From assembly GCA_020543525.1 (NCBI GenBank), contig JAHYIO010000003.1, positions 496,001-560,000 on the forward strand: DNA of 64,000 nt. The letters are read 5' to 3'. Under the pieces are notes generated by a model that saw only the letters and a program-made list of their open reading frames with translations, did not search any database and had not been told where the DNA came from. Source of the DNA: Coriolopsis trogii. Taxonomy: Eukaryota > Basidiomycota > Agaricomycetes > Polyporales > Polyporaceae. This document shows, piece after piece, positions 34,201-46,503 of this stretch. A program made the translations under genes and the position numbers. How positions within the stretch are numbered: position 1 is the first letter of the stretch; the number at the start of each line of letters is the position of its first letter.

Positions 34201-36872
34201 ACGATCGCCGCCAGAGGCCCCGGGGGGTAGGCGGAGACAATGGCGAGGACGAGGACGGCCAGGATGGGTGGGTGATGAGGATGTCGTGTCGTAGGGACAA
34301 GAGCACAGGACGTTGTCCCCCGCGGGGGACAGGTGGAATTCAGGGGGGTTGAGCGGGTATCTATCTGAGGTGGCCCGGAGTTTGCGGAGGTCGAGGAGGA
34401 ACCCAGACCGGGAAACGTCGCTCGGGCTCGGTCAGTCGGCGACAGAATGGAAGGCACGGCACGCCGCGGTCGTCACAGCGCTTGCGTGCCGGAGCTATGT
34501 CGTCAACGCACTTGACTCGATTGGGAGGGGCCCCAGTGAGGACGGGCTGCGAGAATAGAAAGTTTCTGTGGCAAGGGAAGGGTGGCGTAACAAGTGGGAT
34601 TAAGTCGTACCGTGACACGAGCAAGCGAAGAGGGCCAATATACATGCGCCAGACGGGATGGAAGCGTGAGAGACGCGTACATGACAGAAGGATTGGCCCA
34701 CATCCGTATGTCGTGAGGCCTGGAAGCGAGTTGCACGACCGGGAAATGTCGCGACTGTCAGGGAAAACAGTAGGCGAGAGATTGATAAAAGAACCGAGAC
34801 GTACGATGTCCCGGGCTGGCGGCGCTGTGTGCGCGAGTGAACATAGCGACGGGGCAAATGATGGAGAGAGGGGACGGGCAACAACACTGCATGCGCAGAT
34901 GAGTATGTACGAAACGGGCAGCCTGGGTGGCGTACGATTGTTTGACGGGCGTCTGCGAGGTTACATGTTACATGTACAGATGGCGTTTGGATGGCGTTCG
35001 ACCGGGGCTTTTTGGGGTATATTAAGCGGCACCGAGAGGGCGTGGCAGGCGAGAGAGAGGCGGACGAGCGCTGGGTCGCAATGTTGAGAGACCGCGCAGG
35101 AGGTGGAGTGCGAGAAGGGAGCGGAGAAGGCACGGGTCTGGTGGCCTGTTTTCATGAAAGACACGCGCTGTGGCGGATGGGACGATTGCGATGGTCACGA
35201 GTGTGGCTTTGCCTGGTATGGGTGGTATGTTATCCGGGGATCAACGAGACGATGGTGGAATGGAACACATTGCTTGCAGGAGGTATCAGATGCAGTCGGC
35301 GGAGTGGCTGGGGGGCGGAGAGACGGAGGTAGGGAGCTGGCGATCCGGATCATGGCACGCACCCGTGCTTCTCGTACGCGTGCAGGGGCAGAGGGGACGC
35401 GGGCGCTGCTCGGAGTGGCCTGGCGTGGGTTGTCCGGAGATTATCGATGTCGTTGTCCGTGGCGGACGTGCGGTGTGCGACGGCGGGTAGAGTGGCGAAC
35501 ACACAGCGCTCTCCCACCAGGGTCGAAGAAGGCGAATACGACGGCGATGGCCAGCTGCAGCTCACGGCAAACACATGTCCCCACCACGTCCCGGCGCTCG
35601 AAGCGATCGCTGACGACAGCGGGACGGAGATACGCGCGCATCACGCCTCCTTTTCGTGGTTTTCGCCGCCAGGTCGCCTTGTAGGTCCGTCACCGTTGCT
35701 TCAGCGACGGCGGACGCGTCTTTGAGCGCAGCGTCCCCCACTTGTGCCACCATCACCGCCGTATGACCTTTGCGGCCATCGCGAATGCATACGCACATCT
35801 CAATATCTCGCACTAGCATCCATCGCGGCCACAGCAGCCAACTCTTGCCCCCACGTCGACCGATATGGGCCATCTTCGTGCAGTCCACGGAGATAGCGCG
35901 GGCCATCTCGCTCGCACGGCACATCTCGCATCGCCCTTGAATTTCTCTCGGTCCGTGCCGACGACGGAGGCTCGCTTGGGGGAGGCCTGCACAGGCACTC
36001 AAAAGTTTATTACCTATTCTTCCACCCGTCCGAATTCTATCGCCGACAATGAATGACTGTCCGACTTGGCAGGCCGACTGCGCGAGTGCCTGCTACCGTA
36101 GTAGTTCCCAGTCCTAGTCCCAGTCCTGAGCTTGTCCGATGTGCCAAACGAGCATTGCCATTCTGACCCGTCCCCCTGCCAGTGCCCCTGCCTGATTCCC
36201 ACCTCCGCTGCCCGTCCGTCCGCCTGTGTTCGGCGAGGGAGAATGGAGACTGTGTGTCTCGCGCGCCGCTCGCTCGCCATCGCGATGGGTTTGGATGTCC
36301 GTGCGCGGCTGTCCCTGCTGCGCGGCGACCGGGTTCGGACACGGATCCTCGAGCGGCCGTGCGTGGTGGGGAGGGAGTCGGAAGTAAATGTGGCAATCGC
36401 GCATGCCTATGCTGTGTTCCGGCCCTGCACAGTCTGACCCTGGACTGACCGGAGACATGTCCGCGAGACATCACGGGAGCAACGTTGTCAAGCAAGGTCT
36501 ACCGATGCCATCGTCGCCCATCATTCCCCGCAGGTGTGCATATACACCACCCAGTCTTGGTCTTACGGAATTGCGCTCTCCGTACGCTCGCTCTTCACTC
36601 GATACCATCTTATCTACCCAAGCCCGTCCGTCGACTGCAGCCAGCTCTCAGCCCCCTTCCTTCCTCCCGCCGCCGGTAGAGTACAAGCCTCTGTCCGTCT
36701 CCGCCCACGAGGCTCTCTCGCACCCAGGAATACAAATACATACATTCTCTCGCCCCTCGCCCGCGCGCTGTGCTCGACAGGGGTCTGTGACCACGACCGT
36801 CCTCGGCTGTTCTTCTCCTCGCGCCGCGCACGCTGTTTGAGCATCCTGCCCACACCGTCCCCGCCTGGCACG
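31276..36872. other. 5.6-kb region with no recognised gene
   Basis: I searched both strands for family motifs and plausible exon chains and found none. Long frames exist, for example 33564-34457 on the minus strand. They are Pro/Ser/Arg-rich, overlap equally long frames in other phases and have no splice support, so I read them as GC-rich chance frames. A short GGCACT-type repeat lies near 33948-33968. The right end should be promoter and a possibly long 5' UTR of the Zn2Cys6 gene. A non-coding transcript is possible. Confidence 0.45.
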
Positions 36873-38445
36873 ATGGACCCCGCCAGGTCGCCCCGCTCGC
36901 CCCCGGACCGCCCGGGCCCGCCGCGGAGGATGGGGAGCCCCGAGCGGGTGCAGGGAGGACACGGACACGGACACGGGCAGGCGGGCGCGGCTGGTGCGGC
37001 CGCTGCTGCCGGGCCCTCGGGACGTTCGCAGACAACGTTGCCTCCCATCCACGAGCTCCATCCGGGCCTCCCCCATGCTTCGATGCACCCGCCTCCACAG
37101 CCACCAGCACAACCGAGCCCGCCCTATCCCTCCCAGGGCGCGACCTATCCGCTCCCGTCCACAAGCTCCCTAGGCATGTCCCTCCGTCAGCGTCCAGGAA
37201 CGCGCGCGCCCTGACCTCCTCTCCTCCAGGCGTGCGCCATGCCCCAGACGACTCGGACCAAGACACTGCACAAGCCCGCCAGAAACAGAAACGACGTCGC
37301 CAGGCCCTCAGCTGCACCGGTGCGCTATCCTCTTCTCGTCCGCCCAGCTCGTCTCCTGACCCGCCTCTCTCTGCCCCCGTCGGCTTATCACCCTCGATCT
37401 GTACGCTAATAACATGATTGGGTTCGCAAGAGTGCAAGCGGCGCAAGATCAAGTGCGATAGGTTCGGGTTTCATCTCCGCAGCCCTCCACCGCGTCCGCC
37501 ATCGTCCTAACACATCCCTGACCATACAGGGCCAACCCGTGCGGACCCTGCGTCCGTCGCGGCGAACAGAGCAAATGCCAGTGGCATATCATAGAACCCA
37601 TGTACGCCCACCTCCTCATCGTCCACGAACCATCGCTGAGCCAGTCCCGTCTTGCCAGGGAGAAATACGTCAGCAGGTCCGAGTTTGACGAGCTCAAGTC
37701 GCGCGTCCAAGAACTCGAAACCCTCCTTCTCGGCACCAGGGGCGGCGCTCCCTCCTCGCCCTCTGCGTCAATCTCCCGCAGGACCAGCGTGTCTGTCCCG
37801 CTCACATCCGGGCCCCCGCCGGAGCCCGTCCAGGGGACCGCGATCACGCCATACCACCAGGCGTACGGGTCGCACGCGCCCTCCTATCCTCCGCGCCCGG
37901 CCTCGCCTCGGTCGCCGGTCAGAGGAGGCGAGCCGCCCCCACCACCTTACCACCGCTCGACGAACCCAGGGTCAGCGCGCAGTCCCGGTATCTCCTATCG
38001 GCCTCCTCCTCCCCACCCGGGCGGTAGCAGCGCCGTCTCTCGCGCTGCGCCAAGCGCCCCTCCTCTGCCTGGCTCGATCGGTGGGACGGTCATGCCAGGA
38101 GGAGGCGGAGGTGCAGGCGGCATGGGAACCACAGGCTCACCACGCTCCCCACCCAAGCCCGTACCCATATCCCCGAACCTGACCACCCTCCGAGCCTCGT
38201 CCTCCTCGTCCGGCGTCCCGCGCCGCTCCTCCATCTCGCTCGCGGACCTGACCAGCCCATACAACACCGAGCCCCGGGCACAACCCACCACGCAGCCTCT
38301 GCAACCAAAAAATTGCAGCGCGCAGACGAAAGCTCCGCCGGGCCCTCGTCTGCGCCCGTCCCCGCCGCCAGGCCCGGCCACCGCGGAGGCCGCTCCCCGC
38401 CTCCGTATCCACATCGTCGACAGCCGCTTGCGGGTCCCAGTCTAG
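36873..38445 (+). CDS. Zn(2)-C6 fungal-type transcription factor
   Basis: Nuclear DNA-binding regulator. Exons 36873-37185, 37230-37319, 37431-37461, 37530-37601 and 37659-38445 sum to 1293 nt and give 430 aa. The binuclear cluster is assembled from three exons: C133, C136, C143, C149, C152 and C161 (SCTECKRRKIKCDR, then NPCGPCVRRGEQSKC). A linker and a short coiled coil follow (SEFDELKSRVQELETLL). The rest is Pro/Ser-rich with no fungal_trans domain. The N-terminus is low-complexity (GHGHGHG, poly-Ala). A second frame from 38313 to 38843 overlaps the 3' end. A frame change at the A6 run 38307-38312, or a weak intron 38215-38318, would give a C-terminus ending at 38843 instead. The target genes are unknown. 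Confidence 0.75.
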
Positions 38446-40878
38446 AGCCCGGCCCCTCAGAGCAGCGACGTGCGCAGTCGCCGTCGATGACCGCACGCTC
38501 GAGCCCGCGTGCTCGTCCTCACTTTCCCCCGCACTCGTACTCTCACCCTCCGCCTCCGCCTCCGCCACACCCGCACCCGCACCCACATGCACATGCACAC
38601 GCCCATGACCCCGCCCCGATTTATGGCTCCTCGTCCGCACACGCGCATCCTCTCGCTGTCCCCGCCGATCCCCATCCGCATATACCCCCGCCCCGCCCAA
38701 CAGCGCCGGCTGGCTCGTCGTCAAGCTCTTCGCCCCCGGGTCGTACGGGTCACCGCCATAATAAGAACGACTATAATCACAACAAGGACGAGGACGACGC
38801 CAGCGGGGACCGCCCGCCCGCGCCTCCGCGCGACCCCGCGTGAGAGCCAGGCACGCGTCGGCGACTGCGACTAGGGAAGGGAGGGGAAGGGGCTTGTGCT
38901 AGTCCCACTGGCAGCTGCCGTTGGTGGTGGTGGTGGTGCTGCTGCTGCTAGGGGCGGTGGGTGACGCTGCCCAGCCGTGTCCGGTCGGGTGGCCTGAGCC
39001 GCCGAGTTACCCGTCTGAGCCCCCCACGAACCTATGCACATCAGCCCGCTCCCGTCCCGTCTCTAGATCTGCCTCGCCTCGTGCGCTCGCCCCGTCTCCA
39101 CCGCACACGACGCTCCCCTTCACCGTCGGGTTCCCCGGCGTGCACATCGCTCCAGCGCCCGACTTTACACTTTGTACGTTTGGTTCACTTGTTTACTGTA
39201 CAGGCCCGGTATCAACCGTAGGGCTCCCTTCCTTCCTCGTCGGCTCATCGTCTCTCGATCCGTTATTTATTGGTCCGGTCACGATTATGACTGTACGGGC
39301 GCGACTTTTGCCTGGCTGGTCTGCTCTCTGCTGCTTCCCGCCTCTTACGACTACGACCCACGGGTCCACGACCGACGCGCTCGCGCGCGCGCACGGGCAC
39401 ACTGTACGATACCTAATCTGTCTCCTTCCCCTCCCTCCCCCCCAATCCCGGCCCGACAACCCTGCTTCCCCCCATATGTTGCGTTCAGTTCAACACGACC
39501 GCGTATGTCCCCGTCCACGTCCTCGCAGAGCAACCCGCCCCGCCGCATCCGCATCTCGCCCTCTCGTGCCCGCTCTCACCCAACTGTATCCGCTATCCCC
39601 GCCCTGTACCTCTGTCTGTCCACTGTCCACACATGTTGCTCCGTCCCTGCGATGTCCGTGTCAGTCCCCCGTCCCCCGTCCCCCGTCCGCTCCGCTCCCC
39701 GCTGTCTCTGTCTGTCTGTCGCATGTCAGCCATCTCTCATCTCTCATCTGTATCATATCCCCCTCCTGTCCCAGCCCAAGGACGCCCAACGCCCAACGCC
39801 CCCCCCCCACTGTATGTATGTATGTACGCACGCACGCACGCTCTGTCGCATACTAAGCCCAAGCCCGCTCCGTCACACGGACTCGAGCCTTCCCGAGCAT
39901 AAAGTCAAATTAATAATCCCATCACCCCCTGCCGCTCATCTTCACGCGACTGACTGACCTGTAAGGAGTATATATCGAGTCCGTTCGGACGTCCGCGTCA
40001 GCGTCCGAGACGTTGACGGCCGAAGAGGTGCGTGATGGTGCCGGTGTTGGTTGTACATGTGTTACAGTTCAGTGCCGGATGCAGATCAGGGTCAAGACGT
40101 GGACGGGTCACAACATGTCGTATGCAACACAATGTATGTTTGATTCTGCTACGTATGCGTAGGCATGCACGTACGTACCGGGGGCACACGCTCGCGACGG
40201 AGGCAAGGGGCGCCAGAGCTCGCAAGGTCGTGACGTGCGTCGTTCACTACACAGCTACGTATTTTGGAGCCGAGATGGTACATGCGCTTATAGGATATAC
40301 CCGGAGCGAGTACAAGGGGATGATGGACAGCATAGAGACGACGGGAAAAGGAGGCATAGCGCAAACAAGGTGACATACCGCTGCTGCATAGCAAGCATAC
40401 AAGACAGGTCAGGTTCGGGACAACAACGCGGACGACAAGAAGGGGGCGGGCGCGAGGCGTTGGAGGGCGCTGTATACGGGCTCCATGCCCGCATCAATTG
40501 TCGTTCAAAGTCATTGTCTACGCCGATGAGACAGAGGCACGCCCGAGACAGCGGCGGTCGGACATCCGCAGCGGCAGCCAGCAGCACGGCAGGAGGAGGG
40601 CATCGTAGAGACAGCATCAGGTGGCCAACGTCTGCTTTCGGACATGACGGTCGCAGCAGACCAGCCGGCATGCGTGCATGCACATGCACGTGGAATGCGG
40701 CACGCAGGAGGAGTGGGAGAAGGCAGATCCAAGATGCGACGCTGCAAAGCCGGGAGTCCGGACGGGACGCGCGACCCAGGTGGGACATCCCGTTCAAAGC
40801 AGATCGATCAGGATCAGGGAGAGGGTGGGCAGCCACTGCTGCCTGTCGCCTGCCTGACGACGCTTGCGAGTGCGCGGA
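38446..40878. other. Zn2Cys6 gene 3' region and gene-poor sequence with microsatellites
   Basis: If the Zn2Cys6 CDS ends at 38445, the first 400 bp may still be its alternative 3' frame. Beyond 38843 I see only pyrimidine-rich and simple-repeat DNA: repeated TCTG near 39712-39722, then TATG/TACG/CACG tracts near 39811-39841. No gene is supported up to the UPF1 stop codon. Confidence 0.45.
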
Positions 40879-43800
40879 CTAGAAGACGGTAACGCCGCTC
40901 TGCGTGCCGGTATACTGCGACTTCATATCGTCCAAATCCGTACCGTCGTCCTGGGACTTGTAATCGTAGTGTGACAGACCGCCCATATCCGAGGTGCCAG
41001 CGGTTGACGAGAAGGACGAGCGACGTTGCAATCTATCAGATTGCGAATACGCCATCCCTCCAGGGCGATCGGATGCGCCGACCGCACTGCCCACGACACT
41101 GGCGGCATCTGTGCCTGCGGGGCCAGCGTCCTGCGAGATGATAGAACTCGCGTAGCTCCCATACGTGCTTCGTTTCGCCCCATTCTGGCGTGGGGCACCG
41201 GGGCCGAACGGACCGGCAGCAGCAAACATCGGAAGACCGGAAGAGTATGTGGCCTGAGAGCGGAGGGACTGCACGTCCGAAGGAATGTATCCCAATGCAT
41301 CGTGGGTTCGGTAGAAACTCGCATCGAAACGGCTGGGAGTCCCGGATCGCCGGCCTTGTATTCAAACGTTCAGTCAGTTGACGTCAGTCGCGACTTCTCA
41401 CAGGACGCTTGGACTCACCGTCGCTCAAGCTGCTATTACCGAGGTAGTCCCTCGCACTCGTCTCGTGCCGACGGAACTGATCCATCGCCTTCACAAGGGT
41501 CCGCCGCGGCTTGGAAAACTGGATCATGCTCGGTTGCAGGTTGTTGAGCGGACCTTCAACGAGGCAGTTCTTCTCCTTGTAATGCGTCAAAAGATAGTGC
41601 CATAGCGGGTGCTATGGAAAGCAGCGTGAGTAACGGCGCCATGACGGCGAACGGACTTAACGCAAGCGGGCCTCACCTTGCTGAGAACTTTCGGGTTTCC
41701 AAGAATCACCACGCCATACTTGGCACGCGTGAGCGCAACGTTCAATCGCCGCGGGTCGTTGAGGAAACCGATCCCCTGGTGCTCGTTGCTCCGCACGCAA
41801 CTGAGAATGATGTAGTCTTTCTCACGACCCTGGAATGCGTCGACGCTCGCAACCTCGATTTCCTTGTACAGGTCCTTCTTGAGCGAACCACTGTACTGCA
41901 TGTAGTTGACGATATACGACCGCTGGCCTTCGTATGGAGTGATCACACCGATCTGGCTGGGGACGACACCGGACTTGAAGAACTTGGTCACGATTTTTTC
42001 CACATTAGACGCTTCGGTCCTGTTGACAGCCGTTACACACCCGCGACAGTACGTAAGGGCTTAATGAAAACGTACCTGTTCAGGAATGATGTTCCGCTAG
42101 ATGAGATCTCCTCCTGGCCCAAGTTCTGATAGAAGAACATAGGCGTATCCGGGACAGGCCAGGGAAAGTCCACGTTCTTCCTGAGCCGCTCGGGTGCGGT
42201 CACGCCGTTCTGTAGCGTGCCTTCATAGAACATATTCGACGGGAACTCCGACAAACACGGGTGCATGCGATATTGAACTTGCAGACGGATGGGACGGTTC
42301 CCAAGGACGACCAGGCGCTCGAACAGCGATTGTGTGAGGCCCGCGCGTGCGGCTTTCTTGTTCATGATGACGGGCCCGAGTTGCTAGTCACCAAGCATAA
42401 GTTCTAGTGTCTATCGTGAACCTTGGCGAACGCACCTGATGATCTCCCACGAGAACTACTTGCTTGCAGCCGAGGACCAACGGGATCATACATTCTACAG
42501 TTCCAAATTTGTCAATCACGGAACGGAGAAGTGAATATGAGAAGAGTGGGACCACGTACCAGGTTCAGCGGCTTGCGTCGCCTCGTCAATGAGAACAGTC
42601 CTGAACTTCAGTTTGCTGAGGCGTGGGTCTCCTGCTCCGACACAGGTGCAGCAGATGACGTCGGCGGCCCCAAGTATTTCCTTCTCACATTGCCTGATGA
42701 GCGCCTTGTACTTCCGCTCATCGTTCGAGCTCAGCTCGCCCTGCTCGTTCTTGAGCTGTATGAGCTTTTGCAGCTCAACATGCGTTGTATTGTTAGCAAC
42801 TTGCTGATGCAACGTCAGGAAGGACACGGAGGAATCCAGGGCCTCGCGCGACTTGGCGCTCAGTCGCACGACCTTCAGACCCGTGGCGTGTATTTTCTCC
42901 GTCAGCTGATCGACGGCGACGTTGGACGGGGCGCAGACAAGCACTTGGCCTGGGTTCATCTTTGCGAGATGGTAGACGATTGACGCGGAGGTGACGGTCT
43001 TTCCCGTTCCCGGGGGTCCCTGAATAAGGCTGAGAGGCTTCTGGAGAACGCTCTTGACGGCATACATCTGCGAATGGTTCAGTTCCGGTAGACCAGGGGC
43101 TGAGAAACGCTTGGGCATCTGGGTCCGAAGGACTTGAGGCTCCAACTCATGACCGAGGAGTTTGTGATACTAGACGTGCATATGAGTAAGATTCGGCCAT
43201 AAAACGGCAAAGGATGACACTCACAATGTATCCGCTGACACTCTTCTCGTCAACGGCGAACGTCTTCATCGCCAGTTGCATCCTGTCGAAACTGGTCGAT
43301 TTCCACACGAAGTCTGCCGTATACCCATGCGTGATTTCCGTAGGCACCCCTTCTGACCGCCTTAACTCCAAGCCTATCTCATCCGAGACATCTAAGCACA
43401 TATAATCAGTCGCCGTTCAAATGGACGTAATGAGGCAACATACTGTTCGGTATTTTGATGACGTGCCCGTCGCCTTCCCAAGGTTTGTGAAGGGAACCGT
43501 TGTACTTCAGGCGAAGCTCGTCACCGACAGCAAGACGGACTTCTCCGCTCTCCAGTTTAGGCAAGCAGAACCATGCGACGCGCTTCTGATTGAGACCAAG
43601 GTCCCAACGAACGGTGATGTCGGTCTGCGTCTGGGACTCCTTGAGCCGCTTGTCGTAGTCCGCCTCGATCTTCACAAGAGGACCGAAGATGTTCTGGTAT
43701 TGGTACGCATCCTCGTAATGGGTGATGACGGACTGTGGCTCGTCATCAACCCCTGGCTTCTCGAGGTCGTCTAGCGTAGCGTTCGCATTCTCGCGCCATA

Positions 43801-44629
43801 GATCCTCTAGCCTGTTGATTTGTTGAAAGGAGATCTGGCGCGATCTGAGCTGCTCTTGTTCGCTCGGAGGCTTCACGAGCCACGACAGAAACGAGCGGTC
43901 GTCAATGAGAGGGGCCCACAGTGCAGGATTCCACGAGATGTCTTTGGATACCGCAGCACAGGGTTGTCTGAGAACCCGATCAGCAACATGGCTCACGTCA
44001 CGCGTATAAAGTAGAGCACACACCGGCATAGAAGAACCACCACAGTATCGCTCTTGGCGGGGATGAAACCAAGCATGAACACATTCTTGCTACCGCAGTT
44101 GTAGCACTCCGGAATCGTTTCTCCCAGCGGACTTTCGCTATGTAGAATTACCTCCTTGTGCTTCGCGCGCACGAGGTGGTTCACGATGTGGGACGCGGAC
44201 GTATTGCCTCGGGAGTTGCAAAACCACTTTGAACAGATGAGACACTTCACAACGGAAGCAGGAGAGTGGATTCCGCAATAGCTAGAATGTCCAATCAGAG
44301 ACATGGGACAGTCCGGTGCCTCACCTGACTCACCTGCATGCGTGAGGCGGCAAATCGACCTGTCCTTCGTCCTTCAGGTCGTCCAAGACTGCATCAAAGT
44401 CGTCATCCACGCCCGCTCTGCTCGCATTTTGTCGGTTGGAATTTGGCGGTTGCCCATTGGGAGAAGAGGTGAAGGAACGGTCATCTGTAATGGAAAGACC
44501 CTCGAAGTCCACCTCTACGCGGTTCTGGCTGGTCGTGTTCGTGGTGTAGACAGAAGAAGTGTCGTCTACAACACCCATGCCGCCATACGAAGAGGCAGAG
44601 TCGTACTGGAAATTTTCGAAAGTATCCAT
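40879..44629 (-). CDS. UPF1: ATP-dependent RNA helicase UPF1 (NAM7)
   Basis: Central SF1 helicase of nonsense-mediated mRNA decay. Ten exons sum to 3234 nt and give 1077 aa: 44629-44334, 44281-44024, 43967-43444, 43391-43225, 43169-42560, 42494-42436, 42383-42076, 42019-41677, 41611-41419 and 41354-40879. The Cys/His-rich UPF2-binding domain starts [14 protein letters not shown]. The 1B region is followed by Walker A GPPGTGKT at 466-473, Walker [41 protein letters not shown] and [13 protein letters not shown]. The C-terminal 150 residues are Ser/Gln/Gly-rich, where phospho-regulated [S/T]Q sites are expected (SQDAG, SQSDR, SQYTG). Confidence 0.97.
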
Positions 44630-44842
44630 GCTGGTGGACGAGAACTGAAGAGTGAATGAAAGAGAAGAGGATGGGTGCACCTCTCCCATCTGCGTTCTGC
44701 TGCTTACTTCGGATTACCTTGCGCGCCTAGGGTGGTGCCCCCACGTGAGTCTGGCACGTGCATTCGTTCCTAGAGTGCACTCCCCCTGAAGCGCCCGATC
44801 CCACCGTCTTTGTCTCAGCTGGAGCTACTTCGTGTCGGCGAA
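44630..44842. promoter_or_regulatory. Compact divergent promoter, UPF1 / UBA protein
   Basis: Only 213 bp separate the two start codons, so the two genes very likely share a bidirectional promoter. Confidence 0.5.
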
Positions 44843-45229
44843 ATGACCAGCTTACGCAGCAATGGCAGACTTCCGGAACCAGAAGTGATAGCAAACGTAT
44901 GCTGGCGTACGTGCAAAGCTAAACATTTACTCAAAGTCTTCGTCTAGTTCTTGGACGGGAATTCATACTCCAAAGGAAAGCTGGAAGAAGCATTCCGCAC
45001 CCTTCGTCTCGACAAGCCTTATCCCAAGCCTGCAAAAGCTGCACCGACTCACGCCAAGTCAGAGGATATTGATTTAATCGTGAGTGCTGTTGAGATGCGT
45101 GGACTGGGTAGATCGACTGAGGAGGTATAGGTCAAGGAGTTCGAGATCACACGACCGCAAGCAGAGAAGACTCTTGCAGACGTGGGTGGCAATGTCGGAG
45201 AGGCACTACATCGTATGTGTAGAGATTGA
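44843..45229 (+). CDS. Small HYPK/NAC-type UBA domain protein
   Basis: Three exons (44843-44896, 44948-45079, 45131-45229) encode 94 aa. The C-terminal half reads SEDIDLIVKEFEITRPQAEK followed by TLADVGGNVGEALHRM. This matches the UBA-like domain of HYPK, a NatA N-acetyltransferase regulator, and of NAC-alpha. The N-terminal half is Lys/Pro-rich and lacks the NAC beta-barrel, so HYPK-like is the better guess. Both introns are 51 nt. It would act at the ribosome exit with NatA. The function is inferred from the domain. Confidence 0.68.
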
Positions 45230-45312
45230 TCGCAATGTAAGAATCGAACGATGCATATATGTAGTAATCAATGATACTCCGATGGACGATACAGGCACGA
45301 CACTGTGACCGA

Positions 45313-46503
45313 CTATCTCTGATGCATGCTAATTAAACTTGCCACCATTTTTTGCGCAAAATCTGTGCGGGTAGCACTTGGCCTTGTCCGGATTTCGATA
45401 GCAGAAACGGGTTTCAAGATGTCGCGATGGACTGGAATGGGGATGGATTGTACGTGGGCGACATACTCCTTTGTTCCGGGAACGTGTTCGTTGGCCCTCC
45501 GATGCCCCTCCGTCGTCTTGTCAGAGTCTACCCGCACATGCGCCACCATATATGCCGATTCCAGACCACTCGGATGAGATCCAACGGTCGCAGGTGGGCG
45601 CCTCAAGTGGATCTCGTTGAATCGGTAGGTCGTCACCTCACTGTCATCATCGCCACGCTGACCCTTCGACATCGTGGCGGCAACACCAGCGAAAGCCACG
45701 ACGTCGCCCGCTTGACGAGTCTGCGTGGAGCCGACTCTGCGACCGACCTGAGGCTTTGTTGTGAATGTGGTCTGAAGGTAGGATGGGGCAGTGTAGGTGA
45801 GGCCGGCGAAGCGATGCGGCTGTTGTTCGATGACGCGGGGACGTGGGGCGTGATACTGCTGGTATGCGTGCATCTTCAGGAATTCTCGGTAGTCTTCGTT
45901 CGCCCTGACGGAAAGCTCGAAGGCACCTGTGGACCCATATTTCTCGATGAGGAACTTGCGGAAGGCTGGCCGCAGCTGACGCATGCGCTCGAGGTACTTC
46001 TCGTACTCGCGAATCGACATGGCTTCAGGATTCGGCAAGTTCTCGCTCTGGGGACGACCAAGTACGGTGCTCTTCTTCCCGACGTCCTCCGCATTCTCCT
46101 CTCCCTCTGCATTGGGCTCAACCGTCTTCTTCGTCGCGTCCGGTGCCGGGGCAAACTCCGAGTCCACCGCGAAACTGGCCTCCAAACCCACAGACCCAAC
46201 CCTCCACCCCCACGAGGAAGCAAGCTTGAGTTTCGGGGTCACCCCGACTTCATCGGCCATCCTTATGAACCTGTTTTCCTGCTCCGCGCTGCGCCATACT
46301 GTTTGTTGCTCTCGAGAATCGACAGCCTGGACGGTGATGTGAGCGTTTCTTCGGCGGAGGGCAAGAGGACGCTTCAAGCCGAAGTTGCCACGGGCGGCGT
46401 AGCCATCATATGCGGTATAGACCTGGGTGATTTGTGGGTCAAAGGACGCGAATTTTGAGCGACGGAGGAGTGCAGCAAACTGCGACGGAGGAGGTGTCGC
46501 CAT
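45313..46503 (-). CDS. Mitochondrial small-subunit ribosomal protein, Mrp51/bS1m family
   Basis: A single-exon frame of 396 aa, starting at the first ATG, 46503 (MATPPPSQFAALLRRSKFAS). The block DPQITQVYTAYDGYAARGNFGLKRPLALRRR is diagnostic of the fungal Mrp51 family, and AVDSREQQTVWRSAEQENRF supports it. Mrp51 belongs to the 37S subunit and helps translate mitochondrial mRNAs. A middle acidic loop precedes SIREYEKYLERMRQLRPAFR. The frame is open 36 nt upstream without another ATG. Its stop lies 84 bp from the convergent UBA gene. Confidence 0.85.
   Translation of the reverse strand: MATPPPSQFAALLRRSKFASFDPQITQVYTAYDGYAARGNFGLKRPLALRRRNAHITVQAVDSREQQTVWRSAEQENRFIRMADEVGVTPKLKLASSWGWRVGSVGLEASFAVDSEFAPAPDATKKTVEPNAEGEENAEDVGKKSTVLGRPQSENLPNPEAMSIREYEKYLERMRQLRPAFRKFLIEKYGSTGAFELSVRANEDYREFLKMHAYQQYHAPRPRVIEQQPHRFAGLTYTAPSYLQTTFTTKPQVGRRVGSTQTRQAGDVVAFAGVAATMSKGQRGDDDSEVTTYRFNEIHLRRPPATVGSHPSGLESAYMVAHVRVDSDKTTEGHRRANEHVPGTKEYVAHVQSIPIPVHRDILKPVSAIEIRTRPSATRTDFAQKMVASLISMHQR

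Noticed and set aside
33564..34457. 298-codon minus-strand open frame in the gene-poor block
   Set aside because: It is Pro/Ser/Arg-rich, overlaps long frames in other phases on both strands, and has no motif or intron structure. Such frames are expected by chance in GC-rich DNA.
39700..39845. TCTG and TATG/CACG repeat tracts as a CRISPR-like or telomeric array
   Set aside because: The units are 3-4 bp microsatellites with no spacers and no telomeric TTAGGG motif.
29493..40878. CE16 esterase and Zn2Cys6 factor as a wall-degradation gene cluster
   Set aside because: They are 5.6 kb apart with no other carbohydrate-active gene or transporter between or beside them. Adjacency alone is not enough.
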